From: Marinobacter changyiensis
GTDB lineage: Bacteria; Pseudomonadota; Gammaproteobacteria; Pseudomonadales; Oleiphilaceae
DNA length: 64,000 nt
NCBI RefSeq assembly: GCF_009193265.1
Contig: NZ_VZZZ01000002.1
Span: 493,824-557,823 of the forward strand
Direction of reading: 5' to 3'
Shown: piece after piece, positions 28,027-36,502 of the stretch
How positions within the stretch are numbered: position 1 is the first letter of the stretch
Layout of the letters: each line of letters begins with the position of its first letter
Notes under the pieces: model-generated
Seen by the model: only the letters and a program-made list of their open reading frames with translations
What the model was told of the DNA's origin: nothing
The model's database searches: none
Program-made: the position numbers and the translations under genes

Positions 28027-29625
28027 GTGCTTGAGACAGCGATTGCGGACGTGATTTCAGAGCCTGTTTTGCTGGTTACTTTCACCGCATTAGCAGTGGC
28101 TTGCATTGGACTTCTGTTCGCACTGCAGTCTGCCCGGCGTAATAACCGAGAGCAGAGGGGCGAAATTCTGGCCATGGCCTCTGAGGTTGATGAAAATCGG
28201 GAAAGCCTGCGGGAGCAAGAGCACCTGATGGCGATGCGGGCTCAGCAGGACCGGCAAAATGAGGAATTGGCCAGACAGCTTAAAGCCGATATCCAGCAGA
28301 CAAATCAGGACGCCGAGCGCTGGCGACAAACCGCTGCCAATTTTGAAAACCGTTTGGCGGCGCTGGGTTCTGAAGCCGGAGCCCGCGCCCATCGTATCGA
28401 ACAGCTGGAAACCGAGCGCACAGCGCAGCTGAACAAAACAGATCATCTGGCGCAACAGCTTCATGATGCCAGAATTGCCTTGAGAGAATATGAAGTAACA
28501 CTGGAAGAAGAGCGCCGGGCGACCGGCGAGAAACTGGCGTTGCTGGAACGTAACCGGGAAGGGCTGAAACAGGAATTCGAAAACCTGGCGAATAAAATAT
28601 TTGATCAGAAAAGTGAACGCTTCACTCAGCAAACCCGCACCAGCCTGGATACGCTGTTAACACCGTTTCGGGACCAGATCACAGATTTCCGTAAACGCGT
28701 GGACGATGTCTACACTATAGAAACCCGCGATCGTCAGGCCTTGCGAAGTGAGATCAAATCACTCCAGGAGCTGAATAAACAGATTACCGAAGAGGCTTCC
28801 AATCTGACCCGGGCGCTGAAAGGCGACAAGAAAATCCAGGGTAACTGGGGCGAGTTGATACTGGAGCGCGTGCTGGAACGCTCCGGATTGCGAAAGGGCA
28901 TCGAGTACGAAACCCAGGGCAGCTATCGCGACGGGAACGGCCAGATGTTGCGACCGGATGTAATCGTAAACCTGCCGGACAGCCGCAATCTGGTGGTGGA
29001 CTCGAAAGTATCGCTGGTAGCCTATCAGGAATGGGTGAATGAAGAAGACGAGCTGTTAAAGGCCGAGTCGCTCAAGGGGCATGTAGAGGCGGTCAGAAAT
29101 CACATCAAGACGCTGAGTGAAAAAGACTATAGTCAATTAGGTGGCTTGCATTCACCGGACTTTGTGTTTCTGTTCATGCCTATAGAACCGGCGTTCGTGG
29201 CAGCGTTTCAGCAGGATGAGCGTTTATTTTCAGAAGCGTTCGAGCGCAAGATTATTGTCGTCACACCCACGACGCTGTTGGCTACCTTGCGCACGATTGA
29301 AAACATCTGGCGCTATGAGCGCCAGAGCCAGAATGCACGCCTGATTGCGGATCGGGCGGGAGCGGTTTACGACAAGCTGCGGGTCTTTGTGGAAGCGATG
29401 GAAAAGATGGGCACCCAGTTGCAAACGGTGCAGGTTACCTACGATAACGCCATGAATACGCTGACCCGGGGGCGTGGTAATCTTATTTCCCAGGCAAACC
29501 GATTCGTGGAACTGGGTGTCCGTGTTAAAAAAGAATTACCCAAAGCCGTAATGGATCAGGCGGAGGTGGATGCAGAGGATCTTGACGATGCATTGTCGCC
29601 GGTTGAGGAACTCAAAGATGAATAA
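28027..29625 (+). CDS. rmuC: RmuC-family DNA recombination protein
   Basis: 532 residues, start GTG with AGAGGA upstream. One N-terminal membrane helix (about 15-36), a long coiled coil (about 38-210, rich in Arg/Glu/Gln heptads) and the RmuC domain (about 215-470, with KKIQGNWGELILERVLERSGLRKGIEYETQGSYRD..RPDVIVNLPDSRNLVVDSKVSLVAYQEW), which has a restriction-endonuclease-like fold. RmuC limits inversions at short inverted repeats in E. coli. The D-S-K triad of the nuclease-like core is visible in VVDSKVSL. The stop overlaps the start of the next gene by eight bases. Confidence 0.95.
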   Translation: MLETAIADVISEPVLLVTFTALAVACIGLLFALQSARRNNREQRGEILAMASEVDENRESLREQEHLMAMRAQQDRQNEELARQLKADIQQTNQDAERWRQTAANFENRLAALGSEAGARAHRIEQLETERTAQLNKTDHLAQQLHDARIALREYEVTLEEERRATGEKLALLERNREGLKQEFENLANKIFDQKSERFTQQTRTSLDTLLTPFRDQITDFRKRVDDVYTIETRDRQALRSEIKSLQELNKQITEEASNLTRALKGDKKIQGNWGELILERVLERSGLRKGIEYETQGSYRDGNGQMLRPDVIVNLPDSRNLVVDSKVSLVAYQEWVNEEDELLKAESLKGHVEAVRNHIKTLSEKDYSQLGGLHSPDFVFLFMPIEPAFVAAFQQDERLFSEAFERKIIVVTPTTLLATLRTIENIWRYERQSQNARLIADRAGAVYDKLRVFVEAMEKMGTQLQTVQVTYDNAMNTLTRGRGNLISQANRFVELGVRVKKELPKAVMDQAEVDAEDLDDALSPVEELKDE

Positions 29626-30523
29626 ACACATCATCGGTATGACAAAAGGAATCGCTATGTTGACCATGACAATATTGACCATGATCCGGTGGCTTGGCCG
29701 CCGTATTTTTCAGGGGCTTGTGTACGGGGGTGCGCTTTATGCGGGCAGTGCTGCCGCACTCGAACCGGAGCATGAAACCCGTCGTCTGATGCTCGCAACC
29801 GAGCAGGCGGTGGCCGGTGAAAGCTGGGGCGAGGCAGGCGAATATCTCAACCGTTTGCAGGGGCTGGAGTCTGAAAAGCCGCCGGAATATCTGTTTTACC
29901 GGGGCCGGGTCATGCTCGAGGCGGACCACTATAACGAGGCAAAAGCGGCGCTGGAAAATTACGTCGATCAGACGGGTTCGGAAGGTAAAAATTATAAAGA
30001 GGCGTTGCAAATGATCACGACCGTGGAGAAGGAGCAGCAGGCTTCTTCGGAGCGCGCGGGCAAGGCAAGCGGTGAAGAGCCGGTGGCGGTGATTGAATCA
30101 GCCGGACGGGAACCTCTGGATCGGTTACAGCAGTTGTACCTTACCGATAGCCCGGCCGAGGCTTTGACGTTGCACCTGAACAGTCTGTTGGAACTGAATG
30201 GCTGGCGGCAAGACCCACGGATTGTTCGTACCGGTTCGGCACCGGACCTGCTTTATCGGGTCTCGCTGCAGTCGGGGGAAATTAACATCCAGGAATCGCG
30301 CCGGACAGATAATGGGGAAGTCAGGCTTTCGGCCCAGTCCCTGTCGGTCTACGGAATCAGCCCCAGTGTGCGTTGGGATTGTGTGGCCGCTACCCAGTCA
30401 TGCTGGGTTTATGATCCGAGAAATGACGCCCGCCTGTTCCGTCTCGCAGGTGACAAGAAACTGACCGCAGAAGCCGCACAAACCCTGGGCCGCTTGATTA
30501 AAACGACGCAGGCTCCGAATTAG
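29618..30523 (+). CDS. Exported protein with TPR-like helical region, unknown function
   Basis: 301 residues from the ATG at 29618 (GAGGAA site inside rmuC; the start overlaps the rmuC stop by 8 bases). The N-terminus has a basic region and a hydrophobic stretch (about 28-47) ending in AGSAAA, a signal peptide or anchor. Residues about 48-145 look like paired helices of TPR type (ATEQAVAGESWGEAGEYLNRL.., YLFYRGRVMLEADHYNEAKAALENYV). The C-terminal half (about 170-295) is not recognised and has two Cys (WDCVAATQSCW) that could pair. Coupling to rmuC suggests co-expression, but the function is unknown. Confidence 0.72.
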   Translation: MNKHIIGMTKGIAMLTMTILTMIRWLGRRIFQGLVYGGALYAGSAAALEPEHETRRLMLATEQAVAGESWGEAGEYLNRLQGLESEKPPEYLFYRGRVMLEADHYNEAKAALENYVDQTGSEGKNYKEALQMITTVEKEQQASSERAGKASGEEPVAVIESAGREPLDRLQQLYLTDSPAEALTLHLNSLLELNGWRQDPRIVRTGSAPDLLYRVSLQSGEINIQESRRTDNGEVRLSAQSLSVYGISPSVRWDCVAATQSCWVYDPRNDARLFRLAGDKKLTAEAAQTLGRLIKTTQAPN

Positions 30524-30557
30524 AGATTGAACCAGAGATTGAACCAGAGATTGAACT
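30522..30557. repeat. Three tandem 12-bp repeats (AGAGATTGAACC)
   Basis: Units at 30522-30533, 30534-30545 and 30546-30557; the last differs at its final base. The array starts inside the TAG stop codon of the hypothetical gene and ends at the stop of the AraC-type gene on the other strand, filling the whole gap between the convergent genes. Confidence 0.9.
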
Positions 30558-31572
30558 AGAGGATCCGCCCCCGGTCGCCTTCGCGATAGGCGCCGGGGGT
30601 AACCCCTGTCCACTTCTTGAAGGCGCGGTGAAAGGTCGACGGCTCGGTAAATCCTACCCGGTGGGCAATCTCGTTGACCGGCAGTTCCGGGCGTCCGAGA
30701 AAATAGATAGCCAGATCCCGCCGCAACAGATCCTTGATCTCCTGAAACGAAGTGTTCTCCTGTTTTAACCGCCGCCGTAATGTTTGCGGGCTGGTGTGGA
30801 GTTCTGCCGCAATCCATTCAAAATCCGGTAATGGCTTTGCAAAATCACGTCCAATCAGGGTGCGGATGCGTCCGGTAAAGGTATTACTCTCATCCGGCCG
30901 GGACAGTAAATCTGCCGGGGAGGTTTTGAGGAACTGGTGCATCTCCGGTTTGTCCCGTATCACCGGCGCAGACAGGAAACGTCGATCGAAGGTCAGGGCG
31001 GTATCGGGGGCATCAAAGGTCAGCGGGCAGTGGAAGATATGACGATACTCATCTGCGTGCCCGGGGCGAGGATAGCTGAACGCAGCCTCTGACAGTTCAA
31101 CGGGCTGGCCGATCAGCCAACTGCCCAACCGGTGCCAGATCACCAGCAGGCTTTCCTGGAGGAAATGCATCGGGTCATCAAATCTGCCCTCAATAACCGT
31201 GACCAGCCGGGCGCTATCGCCATCATCCTCCAGGCGCATGCAGGCAGCCGGCTCAAAAAGCGCCGAGAACTGGAACGCCCGATGATAGACAGCTTCCAGC
31301 GTCGGACAATCGATGACCAGGGCGCACATAGTCGCGAAGGTACCCGTCTTACACCGCCGGGGTCCAAGTCCCATGAACTCATCCGCCATCTCCGCCCAGA
31401 TCACCTGCATCAAACGGCTGTACTGGGCACTGTTCACCCGGGCCATATCGATCTTCAGCAAGTCCGGGGAAATGCCCGCCTGCCTCAGCAGACTGTCAGT
31501 ATCGAACCCTTGTTGCTGGGCGCCGGTCAGTGCCGCTAGTACGAAGTGTCTGGAAACCGTGAGGTTTGCCAT
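30556..31572 (-). CDS. AraC-family transcriptional regulator
   Basis: 338 residues from the ATG at 31572 (MANLTVSRHFVLAAL); the frame is open 36 codons more, so the exact start is uncertain. N-terminal ligand/dimerisation domain of the Arabinose_bd type (about 20-205) and C-terminal double helix-turn-helix (about 235-330: DFEWIAAELHTSPQTLRRRLKQENTSFQEIKDLLRRDLAIYFLGRPELPVNEIAHRVGFTEPSTFHRAFKKWTGVTPGAYR, the classic AraC signature). This subclass often regulates lipid, alcohol or amino-acid catabolism. It diverges from the CoA-transferase-type gene next door, a likely target, though this is inference from position. Confidence 0.92.
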   Translation of the reverse strand: MANLTVSRHFVLAALTGAQQQGFDTDSLLRQAGISPDLLKIDMARVNSAQYSRLMQVIWAEMADEFMGLGPRRCKTGTFATMCALVIDCPTLEAVYHRAFQFSALFEPAACMRLEDDGDSARLVTVIEGRFDDPMHFLQESLLVIWHRLGSWLIGQPVELSEAAFSYPRPGHADEYRHIFHCPLTFDAPDTALTFDRRFLSAPVIRDKPEMHQFLKTSPADLLSRPDESNTFTGRIRTLIGRDFAKPLPDFEWIAAELHTSPQTLRRRLKQENTSFQEIKDLLRRDLAIYFLGRPELPVNEIAHRVGFTEPSTFHRAFKKWTGVTPGAYREGDRGRIL

Positions 31573-31743
31573 CAAACAGACCCTGAAACCTGAAAGGACG
31601 TCCATCATAAAACGCCACTGCAACAATGCAACCGCAGAAGCTGTAAATAAGTGGCAGATATAGCCAGTCAGATTGACCAAACCAGCAGTTGGCCCGAAGA
31701 TAAAAACAATGCAATATCAAACCATCCCGAACATTGAATTAAA

Positions 31744-31767
31744 TGTAGGAGCGACTTCAGTCGCGAT
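31744..31767 (+). repeat. Single REP-like element
   Basis: TGTAGGAGCGACTTCAGTCG followed by CGAT: the GTAGGAGCG head plus a short palindrome (GCGACT/AGTCGC) is the pattern of Pseudomonas-type REP sequences. Only one copy was noticed in the window, in the gap before the CoA-transferase gene. Confidence 0.6.
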
Positions 31768-31795
31768 CCTGTCCAGCCCAGCCCACCCAACCCAA

Positions 31796-31840
31796 CCCAA
31801 TGCACCTCAACCCAATGCACCTCAACCCAGCGCACTCCAA
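31796..31840 (+). repeat. Three 15-bp tandem repeats in the leader of the CoA-transferase gene
   Basis: Units CCCAATGCACCTCAA (31796-31810 and 31811-31825, identical) and CCCAGCGCACTCCAA (31826-31840, diverged), preceded by CCCAACCCAA runs. The array runs directly into the AAGGAG ribosome site at 31839-31844. Confidence 0.85.
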
Positions 31841-31849
31841 GGAGCTCCC

Positions 31850-32965
31850 ATGCCCGGCCCCCTAAGCCACCTGAAAATACTGGATTTCACAACACTGCTA
31901 CCCGGCCCTTACGCCACCATGTTGCTGGCCGACATGGGCGCGGATGTGCTGCGGTTGGAAGCACCGGGACGGATGGACCTTGTGCGGGTAATGCCGCCCC
32001 AGGATAAAGGTGTGAGTACCGCTCATAGCTTCCTGAATCGCGGCAAACGCCCCATGGAGCTGGACCTTAAGAAGGAGGGTGGCGTTGAAACCGTCAAGCA
32101 ACTGGTCGCGGATTATGACATCGTGATCGAACAGTTCCGCCCCGGCGTGATGGACCGTCTTGGCATCGGTTATGAAACTCTCAAGGCCATTAACCCGGCG
32201 CTTATCTACTGTGCTATCACCGGCTATGGCCAGACCGGCCCCTACCGCGACCGGGCCGGGCATGACATCAATTATCTCGCGCTGGCGGGCGTCAGCAGTC
32301 ACTGTGGTCGCAAAGCCAGCGGACCACCGCCCATGGGTATCCAGATCGCGGACGTCGCCGGTGGCTCGCACCATGCGGTGATGGGGCTCCTTGCGGCAGT
32401 CAGCCATCGGCAACACACCGGAGAGGGGCAGTTAGTGGATATCAGCATGACCGACGCATCGTTTGCCCTGAACGGTATGGCGGGGGCTGCCTGCCTGGCT
32501 GGAAACATGCCGCAGGAGCCGGAGAGCACATTGCTGAATGGCGGCTCCTTCTATGATTATTATCAAACCGCTGACGACCGTTGGTTATCCGTGGGCAGTC
32601 TGGAGCCGCAGTTTATGGCCCGGCTATGCGAGGTGATTGGTCACCCGGAACTGAAAAACCTTGGTTTGAGCCCGAACCCGGAGCAGCAGACCACGTTGAA
32701 ACAAACTCTGAAGCAGGCGATCGGAGCGAAAACCCTGGCCAACTGGCAGGTCATCTTTGCTGAGCAGGATGCCTGTGTGGAGCCGGTATTAACGATTGCG
32801 GAAGCCGCCGAGCACCCGCAACTGAAAGCCCGTGACATGGTGATAGAGGTTTCCTGGGAAGACGGCACCACCCAGCGCCAGATTGGTCATCCGATCAAAT
32901 TCAGCAAAACGCCGTGTGCCGCTGCGTTTGTGGGCAGGACTCCGGGCGGGGACAAGCCTGAATAG
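31850..32965 (+). CDS. CaiB/BaiF family protein, alpha-methylacyl-CoA racemase-like
   Basis: 371 residues from the ATG at 31850, 6 bases after AAGGAG; a longer frame to 31673 is the repeat-bearing leader. The start LKILDFTTLLPGPYATMLLADMGADVLRLE is the class III CoA-transferase signature. The segment GHDINYLALAG (His138-Asp139) matches the catalytic-His region of alpha-methylacyl-CoA racemases rather than transferases that use an Asp in another context; IADVAGGSHHAVMGLLAA would supply the second catalytic Asp. The likely role is epimerising 2-methyl-branched acyl-CoAs so that isoprenoid or branched fatty acids can enter beta-oxidation; a CoA transferase remains possible. Possibly controlled by the divergent AraC regulator. 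Confidence 0.87.
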   Translation: MPGPLSHLKILDFTTLLPGPYATMLLADMGADVLRLEAPGRMDLVRVMPPQDKGVSTAHSFLNRGKRPMELDLKKEGGVETVKQLVADYDIVIEQFRPGVMDRLGIGYETLKAINPALIYCAITGYGQTGPYRDRAGHDINYLALAGVSSHCGRKASGPPPMGIQIADVAGGSHHAVMGLLAAVSHRQHTGEGQLVDISMTDASFALNGMAGAACLAGNMPQEPESTLLNGGSFYDYYQTADDRWLSVGSLEPQFMARLCEVIGHPELKNLGLSPNPEQQTTLKQTLKQAIGAKTLANWQVIFAEQDACVEPVLTIAEAAEHPQLKARDMVIEVSWEDGTTQRQIGHPIKFSKTPCAAAFVGRTPGGDKPE

Positions 32966-32992
32966 CAATCAGATCGTAGCGCTTGGGGGGCA

Positions 32993-33387
32993 ATCAGCTC
33001 GTCGATGTTGACCAGCTCCTGAATGCGCTCCATCGCACCCTTGAGCTCGTCATTGCGTTCCCGCAGGTTGCTCCGAAGACCACTGATAAAGCCTCCTATA
33101 ATCGCCAGTTGCCCCATCACCAGCACAAATGCAAGGGTTTGAACTATATCCGGCGCGCCGGTCAGAACCTGTGGTCGGTAGACCAGAAGGCTCAGGTAGA
33201 GCAGGGCGTAAAGCGCAAAAAATCAGAGGCTGACCCTTAACATCTGCCGTACACTCAGCGCCAGAATGCCATACAATGCTGGCACAATCGGGATCATCAG
33301 AAAGGCTGCTCTGGCCTGGCCAGCATCCAGGGAAAACATCACCCACAAAGCAGGCAGCAGCGACAGCACCATCTGGGCTGCGGTCAT
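32993..33387 (-). pseudogene. Remnant of a membrane-bound diguanylate cyclase
   Basis: On the - strand a frame starting at ATG 33387 reads a membrane-domain segment (MTAAQMVLSLLPALWVMFSL.., IPIVPALYGILALSVRQM), hits an in-frame TGA (codon 55, 33223-33225), then continues in the same frame with more membrane helices, a coiled coil (LRSNLRERNDELKGAMERIQELV) and NIDEL. That last piece is the run-in to the D-x-L-T-G-L-x-N-R motif that opens GGDEF domains. The GGDEF domain itself is missing: similarity stops at about 32993, against the 3' end of the CaiB-type gene. The N-terminus also seems shortened. One nonsense codon plus a 3' deletion mark it as dead. It fills most of the 32966-33556 gap. Confidence 0.75.
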
Positions 33388-33443
33388 ACTGAAGTCTTAA
33401 AACGAAGGCTGAACCCGGTCTGAATTACTAAGTTGATTTGGCT

Positions 33444-33526
33444 CAAAGAAATGAACGATGTCTCATCTTTATGCGAAGCGTTTCTCATCTGCTAATTTTA
33501 GAGTGACGAAACGGAAAATTCGGTGT
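33444..33526 (+). promoter_or_regulatory. Conserved upstream block, acylase copy 1
   Basis: About 80 bases upstream of the first acylase gene match, with equal internal spacing, the block upstream of the second copy (36389-36470). Shared pieces: ATGAAyGATGTCTCATyTTTA, then TGCTAATTTTA 39 bases after the first ATG, then GACGAA-CGG-AA-TTCGGT. It probably contains the promoter and leader duplicated with the gene. Confidence 0.6.
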
Positions 33527-33556
33527 CCTGGTTACAATCAAGAAGGGATTCAACCC

Positions 33557-36250
33557 ATGAATATTTCAGCAAATCCTCCTGCAGAATCGAGGCCCCGTTT
33601 ACTCCATCTACCGGTATTGGGCATGGCGCTGGCAGGCAGCTTGCTGCTGACCGGCTGTTTTGAAGGTAATGGCGCTGAACCAGAGCAGGATACTCAGCTT
33701 TTTCCGGCTGACGGCAAGTTGAAAGCCACCATTCGCCGGACAACGAACGGCGTTCCCCATGTAAAGGCGGATAACCTCAAGTCCGTGGCATTCGGGGCAG
33801 GGTATGCCCAGGCTCAGGACAACGTCTGCCTGCTGGCGGATGCCTTTGTAAAAGCCCGCAGCGAACGGGCTAAATATTTTGGTCCCGGTCCCAAAGACAT
33901 CAATATCATTAATGATTTCAGCTACAAGGCTCAGGAAATCCGGAGTGGGGCGGCCGCAGAATTCACCAATCTGACGGACGAGAGTCGAGCGCTGATGGAA
34001 GGCTTCACCGATGGATATAACAAGTACGTGGCAGAAACTGATCCGGCAGATATGCCGTCGGAATGTCGCGGCCAACCCTGGGTGTTCGAGATATCACCTA
34101 TCGATCTGTATGCCTACTATCGAATTGTGGGGCAGTACGCCAGCGGTGCCCTGTTCGCCGACGGATTAATCTATGCAGCCGTGCCGCCGCGCGCGCCTGT
34201 TGACCCATCGCAATCCGTAGCTGCTAACGGTGCTGATAGCCAATTCGACGGCAGCCGGGTCGCAGGCAATGCGCGGCGGATGGCAGCAGAACGAACGAAC
34301 TACACCGATATTGGACTTGGCAGTAATGCCTGGGGCCTCGGCAGGGATATGACAGAACAAGGGCGTGGCGCGTTGCTCGCTAACCCGCACTTCCCTTACA
34401 CCGGTCACCGGCGGCTTTACCAGATGCAGATGACGGTACCTGGCTACCTGAATGTAAACGGTGCTGGTTTACTCGGCACCGCCATCCCGTTTGTCAATTT
34501 CAATGAAAACCTGGCCTGGTCGCATACTGTCACGACCAGTCGGCAATTTACCTGGTACGAGCTTGAACTTAAGCCGGGTGACAACCTGACCTATATCAAG
34601 GACGGTATTGAAAAGCCGATCACTCAGAAAACCCTCCAGATTGAAGTAGACATGGGCGGCGTAGAACCGGTGGCCATTGAGCGTACTTTCTACTTTTCCG
34701 AATATGGCCCAATGCTGGCTGTCAACCTGGCTAACGAGAATTTCCCAAAATGGGGTGACGAGGGGCTGCTCAGCGGAAAACCCGCGGCCTATACCTACCG
34801 GGATGCCAATGCCAGTTCTGAACGCTTGCTGGACAGTTGGCTGCAAATGAGCCGGGCAGCCAACCTGGAGGAGTTCAAGGACGTGTTCCGTAACTGTGGC
34901 ACCACATTCTGGACCAACTCGGTTTACGCTGATGATCAGGGTAACGGCTATTATCTTGACAGCAGCTCGGTGCCCAACCTGTCTGAGAAGTCTATTGCAT
35001 TGCTGAACTTCACGCGGACATTCAGTCCGGAGTTTGATGAGCTCTTTAATGCAGGTATCACGCTGCTTGACGGCAGCACATCAGTGGATGACTGGGTGGA
35101 GGGAGAGTGTAACGGGTTGGTTTCTTTTGATAAAAAGCCCCAGTTAACCCGCGCCGACTGGGTTCAAAACTCCAATGATAGTTACTGGGCTACCAACCCG
35201 GAGCAGTTGCTGACTGGTTACTCACCCTTGTTTGGCAACGAGAGAACCCCACTGAATCCAAGAACCCGCCTGGGCATTACCATGCTTCAGAATCCGCTTG
35301 ATAGCGGACCGGTATCGCCAACTGCAACTGCTCCGGGTGGACAGGATGGTCGGTTCAGTTCGGTTGACCTTATTAACGTTATCTACAACAACCGCGGCTG
35401 GTTCGCGGATGAGTTTCTTGCGGAGCTCCGGGATCGTTGCACCGAGATCGGTGTTGCAGAAGTAAATATATCGGACGGTGAGGCCCGAACCGTGCATGAA
35501 GGTTGCAGTGTGCTGCAGGATTGGGACGGCGTTTATAATACCGATAGTGTTGGAGCCCATGTGTTCCGCGTGTTTATTGCAAACTATCGTTCCAATTTCG
35601 ATTCTGATTTGACCGTGGCGTTCAATCCCTCTGCGCCGGTGGCGACACCCTCGACACCCTCTTCAACTAATAGAGGAAGTGCCGATGATCTGATGCTCCA
35701 GGCTCTGGCTGTTGGCCTGAACGCCCTCGATACTGGAGGCATCGCCTACACCGCGAAGTTGGGGGATGTTCAGTACTACCAGCCCTCTGGTGGTGTGCCT
35801 CCGGGTGGTATGCCCATGGTACAGGCTGATCCGATTCCGTGGCCTGGCGGTGATGGTGGCGTTATTGAGGGAATTGATGGGGGTGCTGACGGGGGTATTG
35901 ACGGTACGTTCAACTCCATCGGAGTTCTTGCCGACGATGTGGCGGAAGACACCCGACTCCCCAGAATTGCACCCGCAATCATCGAGAACACCGCGGGGCT
36001 TTCACAAACTTCCGGTGAGGGCTGGGTAGTGGCTCGCGGTACCAGTTTCCACTTCGGTCTGGAGTTTACCGACAATGGCCCTGTGGCGTTTGGTTTGATG
36101 AGTTATTCCCAGTCCACAGATGAAGACTCTCCCTACTTCATCGATCAGAGCCTGCGGTATACAGAGGAGGATTACCGGCAGCTTTGGTTTGCAGAGTCTG
36201 ATATTGAGGCAAACCTGTTGTCTCAGGGAGAGACTACGATTACTAACTGA
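33557..36250 (+). CDS. Penicillin acylase family lipoprotein, tandem copy 1
   Basis: 897 residues from the ATG at 33557 (AGAAGGGA site). Signal peptide with lipobox SLLLTGC, so a lipoprotein. Ntn-hydrolase of the penicillin/AHL-acylase family: an alpha part beginning TIRRTTNGVPHVKADNLKSVAFGAGYAQAQDN, a linker, then the beta subunit expected to begin at Ser256 in GLGSNAWGLGRDM, whose Ser would be the N-terminal nucleophile after self-cleavage; ANPHFPYTGHRRLYQMQM and FNENLAWSHTVTT follow as usual. A glycine-rich stretch (about 770-790) is longer than in copy 2. It would cleave an amide such as an N-acyl-homoserine lactone or an aliphatic acyl amide at the cell surface or in the periplasm; substrate unknown. 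Confidence 0.92.
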   Translation: MNISANPPAESRPRLLHLPVLGMALAGSLLLTGCFEGNGAEPEQDTQLFPADGKLKATIRRTTNGVPHVKADNLKSVAFGAGYAQAQDNVCLLADAFVKARSERAKYFGPGPKDINIINDFSYKAQEIRSGAAAEFTNLTDESRALMEGFTDGYNKYVAETDPADMPSECRGQPWVFEISPIDLYAYYRIVGQYASGALFADGLIYAAVPPRAPVDPSQSVAANGADSQFDGSRVAGNARRMAAERTNYTDIGLGSNAWGLGRDMTEQGRGALLANPHFPYTGHRRLYQMQMTVPGYLNVNGAGLLGTAIPFVNFNENLAWSHTVTTSRQFTWYELELKPGDNLTYIKDGIEKPITQKTLQIEVDMGGVEPVAIERTFYFSEYGPMLAVNLANENFPKWGDEGLLSGKPAAYTYRDANASSERLLDSWLQMSRAANLEEFKDVFRNCGTTFWTNSVYADDQGNGYYLDSSSVPNLSEKSIALLNFTRTFSPEFDELFNAGITLLDGSTSVDDWVEGECNGLVSFDKKPQLTRADWVQNSNDSYWATNPEQLLTGYSPLFGNERTPLNPRTRLGITMLQNPLDSGPVSPTATAPGGQDGRFSSVDLINVIYNNRGWFADEFLAELRDRCTEIGVAEVNISDGEARTVHEGCSVLQDWDGVYNTDSVGAHVFRVFIANYRSNFDSDLTVAFNPSAPVATPSTPSSTNRGSADDLMLQALAVGLNALDTGGIAYTAKLGDVQYYQPSGGVPPGGMPMVQADPIPWPGGDGGVIEGIDGGADGGIDGTFNSIGVLADDVAEDTRLPRIAPAIIENTAGLSQTSGEGWVVARGTSFHFGLEFTDNGPVAFGLMSYSQSTDEDSPYFIDQSLRYTEEDYRQLWFAESDIEANLLSQGETTITN

Positions 36251-36324
36251 GGAACTCGCGGGGGAATACTCGGTGTAAAATCTGATCGTGACTTATCCAA
36301 TAAAACGTTAACCGTTTTAGTTGA

Positions 36325-36354
36325 AACCAGCAGCCCAAAACTGCTGGTTTTTTG
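36325..36354 (+). terminator. Terminator after acylase copy 1
   Basis: Stem AACCAGCAG / CTGCTGGTT (36325-36333 with 36341-36349), loop CCCAAAA, then a T run. The two tandem acylase genes are therefore separate transcription units. Confidence 0.92.
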
Positions 36355-36388
36355 CTTTAGGGGTACTGAGCTTTTCTATTAGTGTTTT

Positions 36389-36470
36389 CAAAAAAATGAA
36401 TGATGTCTCATTTTTAACGAGCTCATGTTTCGTATGCTAATTTTAAGGAGACGAACCGGGAAGTTCGGTT
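36389..36470 (+). promoter_or_regulatory. Conserved upstream block, acylase copy 2
   Basis: Counterpart of 33444-33526: ATGAATGATGTCTCATTTTTA, TGCTAATTTTA 39 bases after the first ATG, GACGAACCGGGAAGTTCGGT. Conservation of a non-coding block with exact spacing suggests selected promoter or leader elements. Confidence 0.6.
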
Positions 36471-36502
36471 CAACAACAACAAACGAAAACGGATACAAGT
36501 CT

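Noticed and set aside
29570-29617. Earlier ATG for the hypothetical protein after rmuC
   Set aside because: The added residues are rmuC sequence in another frame, and the ATG at 29618 has a better ribosome site and starts the basic-hydrophobic signal region.
32887-33126. Separate small membrane protein on the - strand after the racemase-like gene
   Set aside because: It is the part of the broken diguanylate cyclase downstream of the nonsense codon, running on into antisense of the neighbouring gene.
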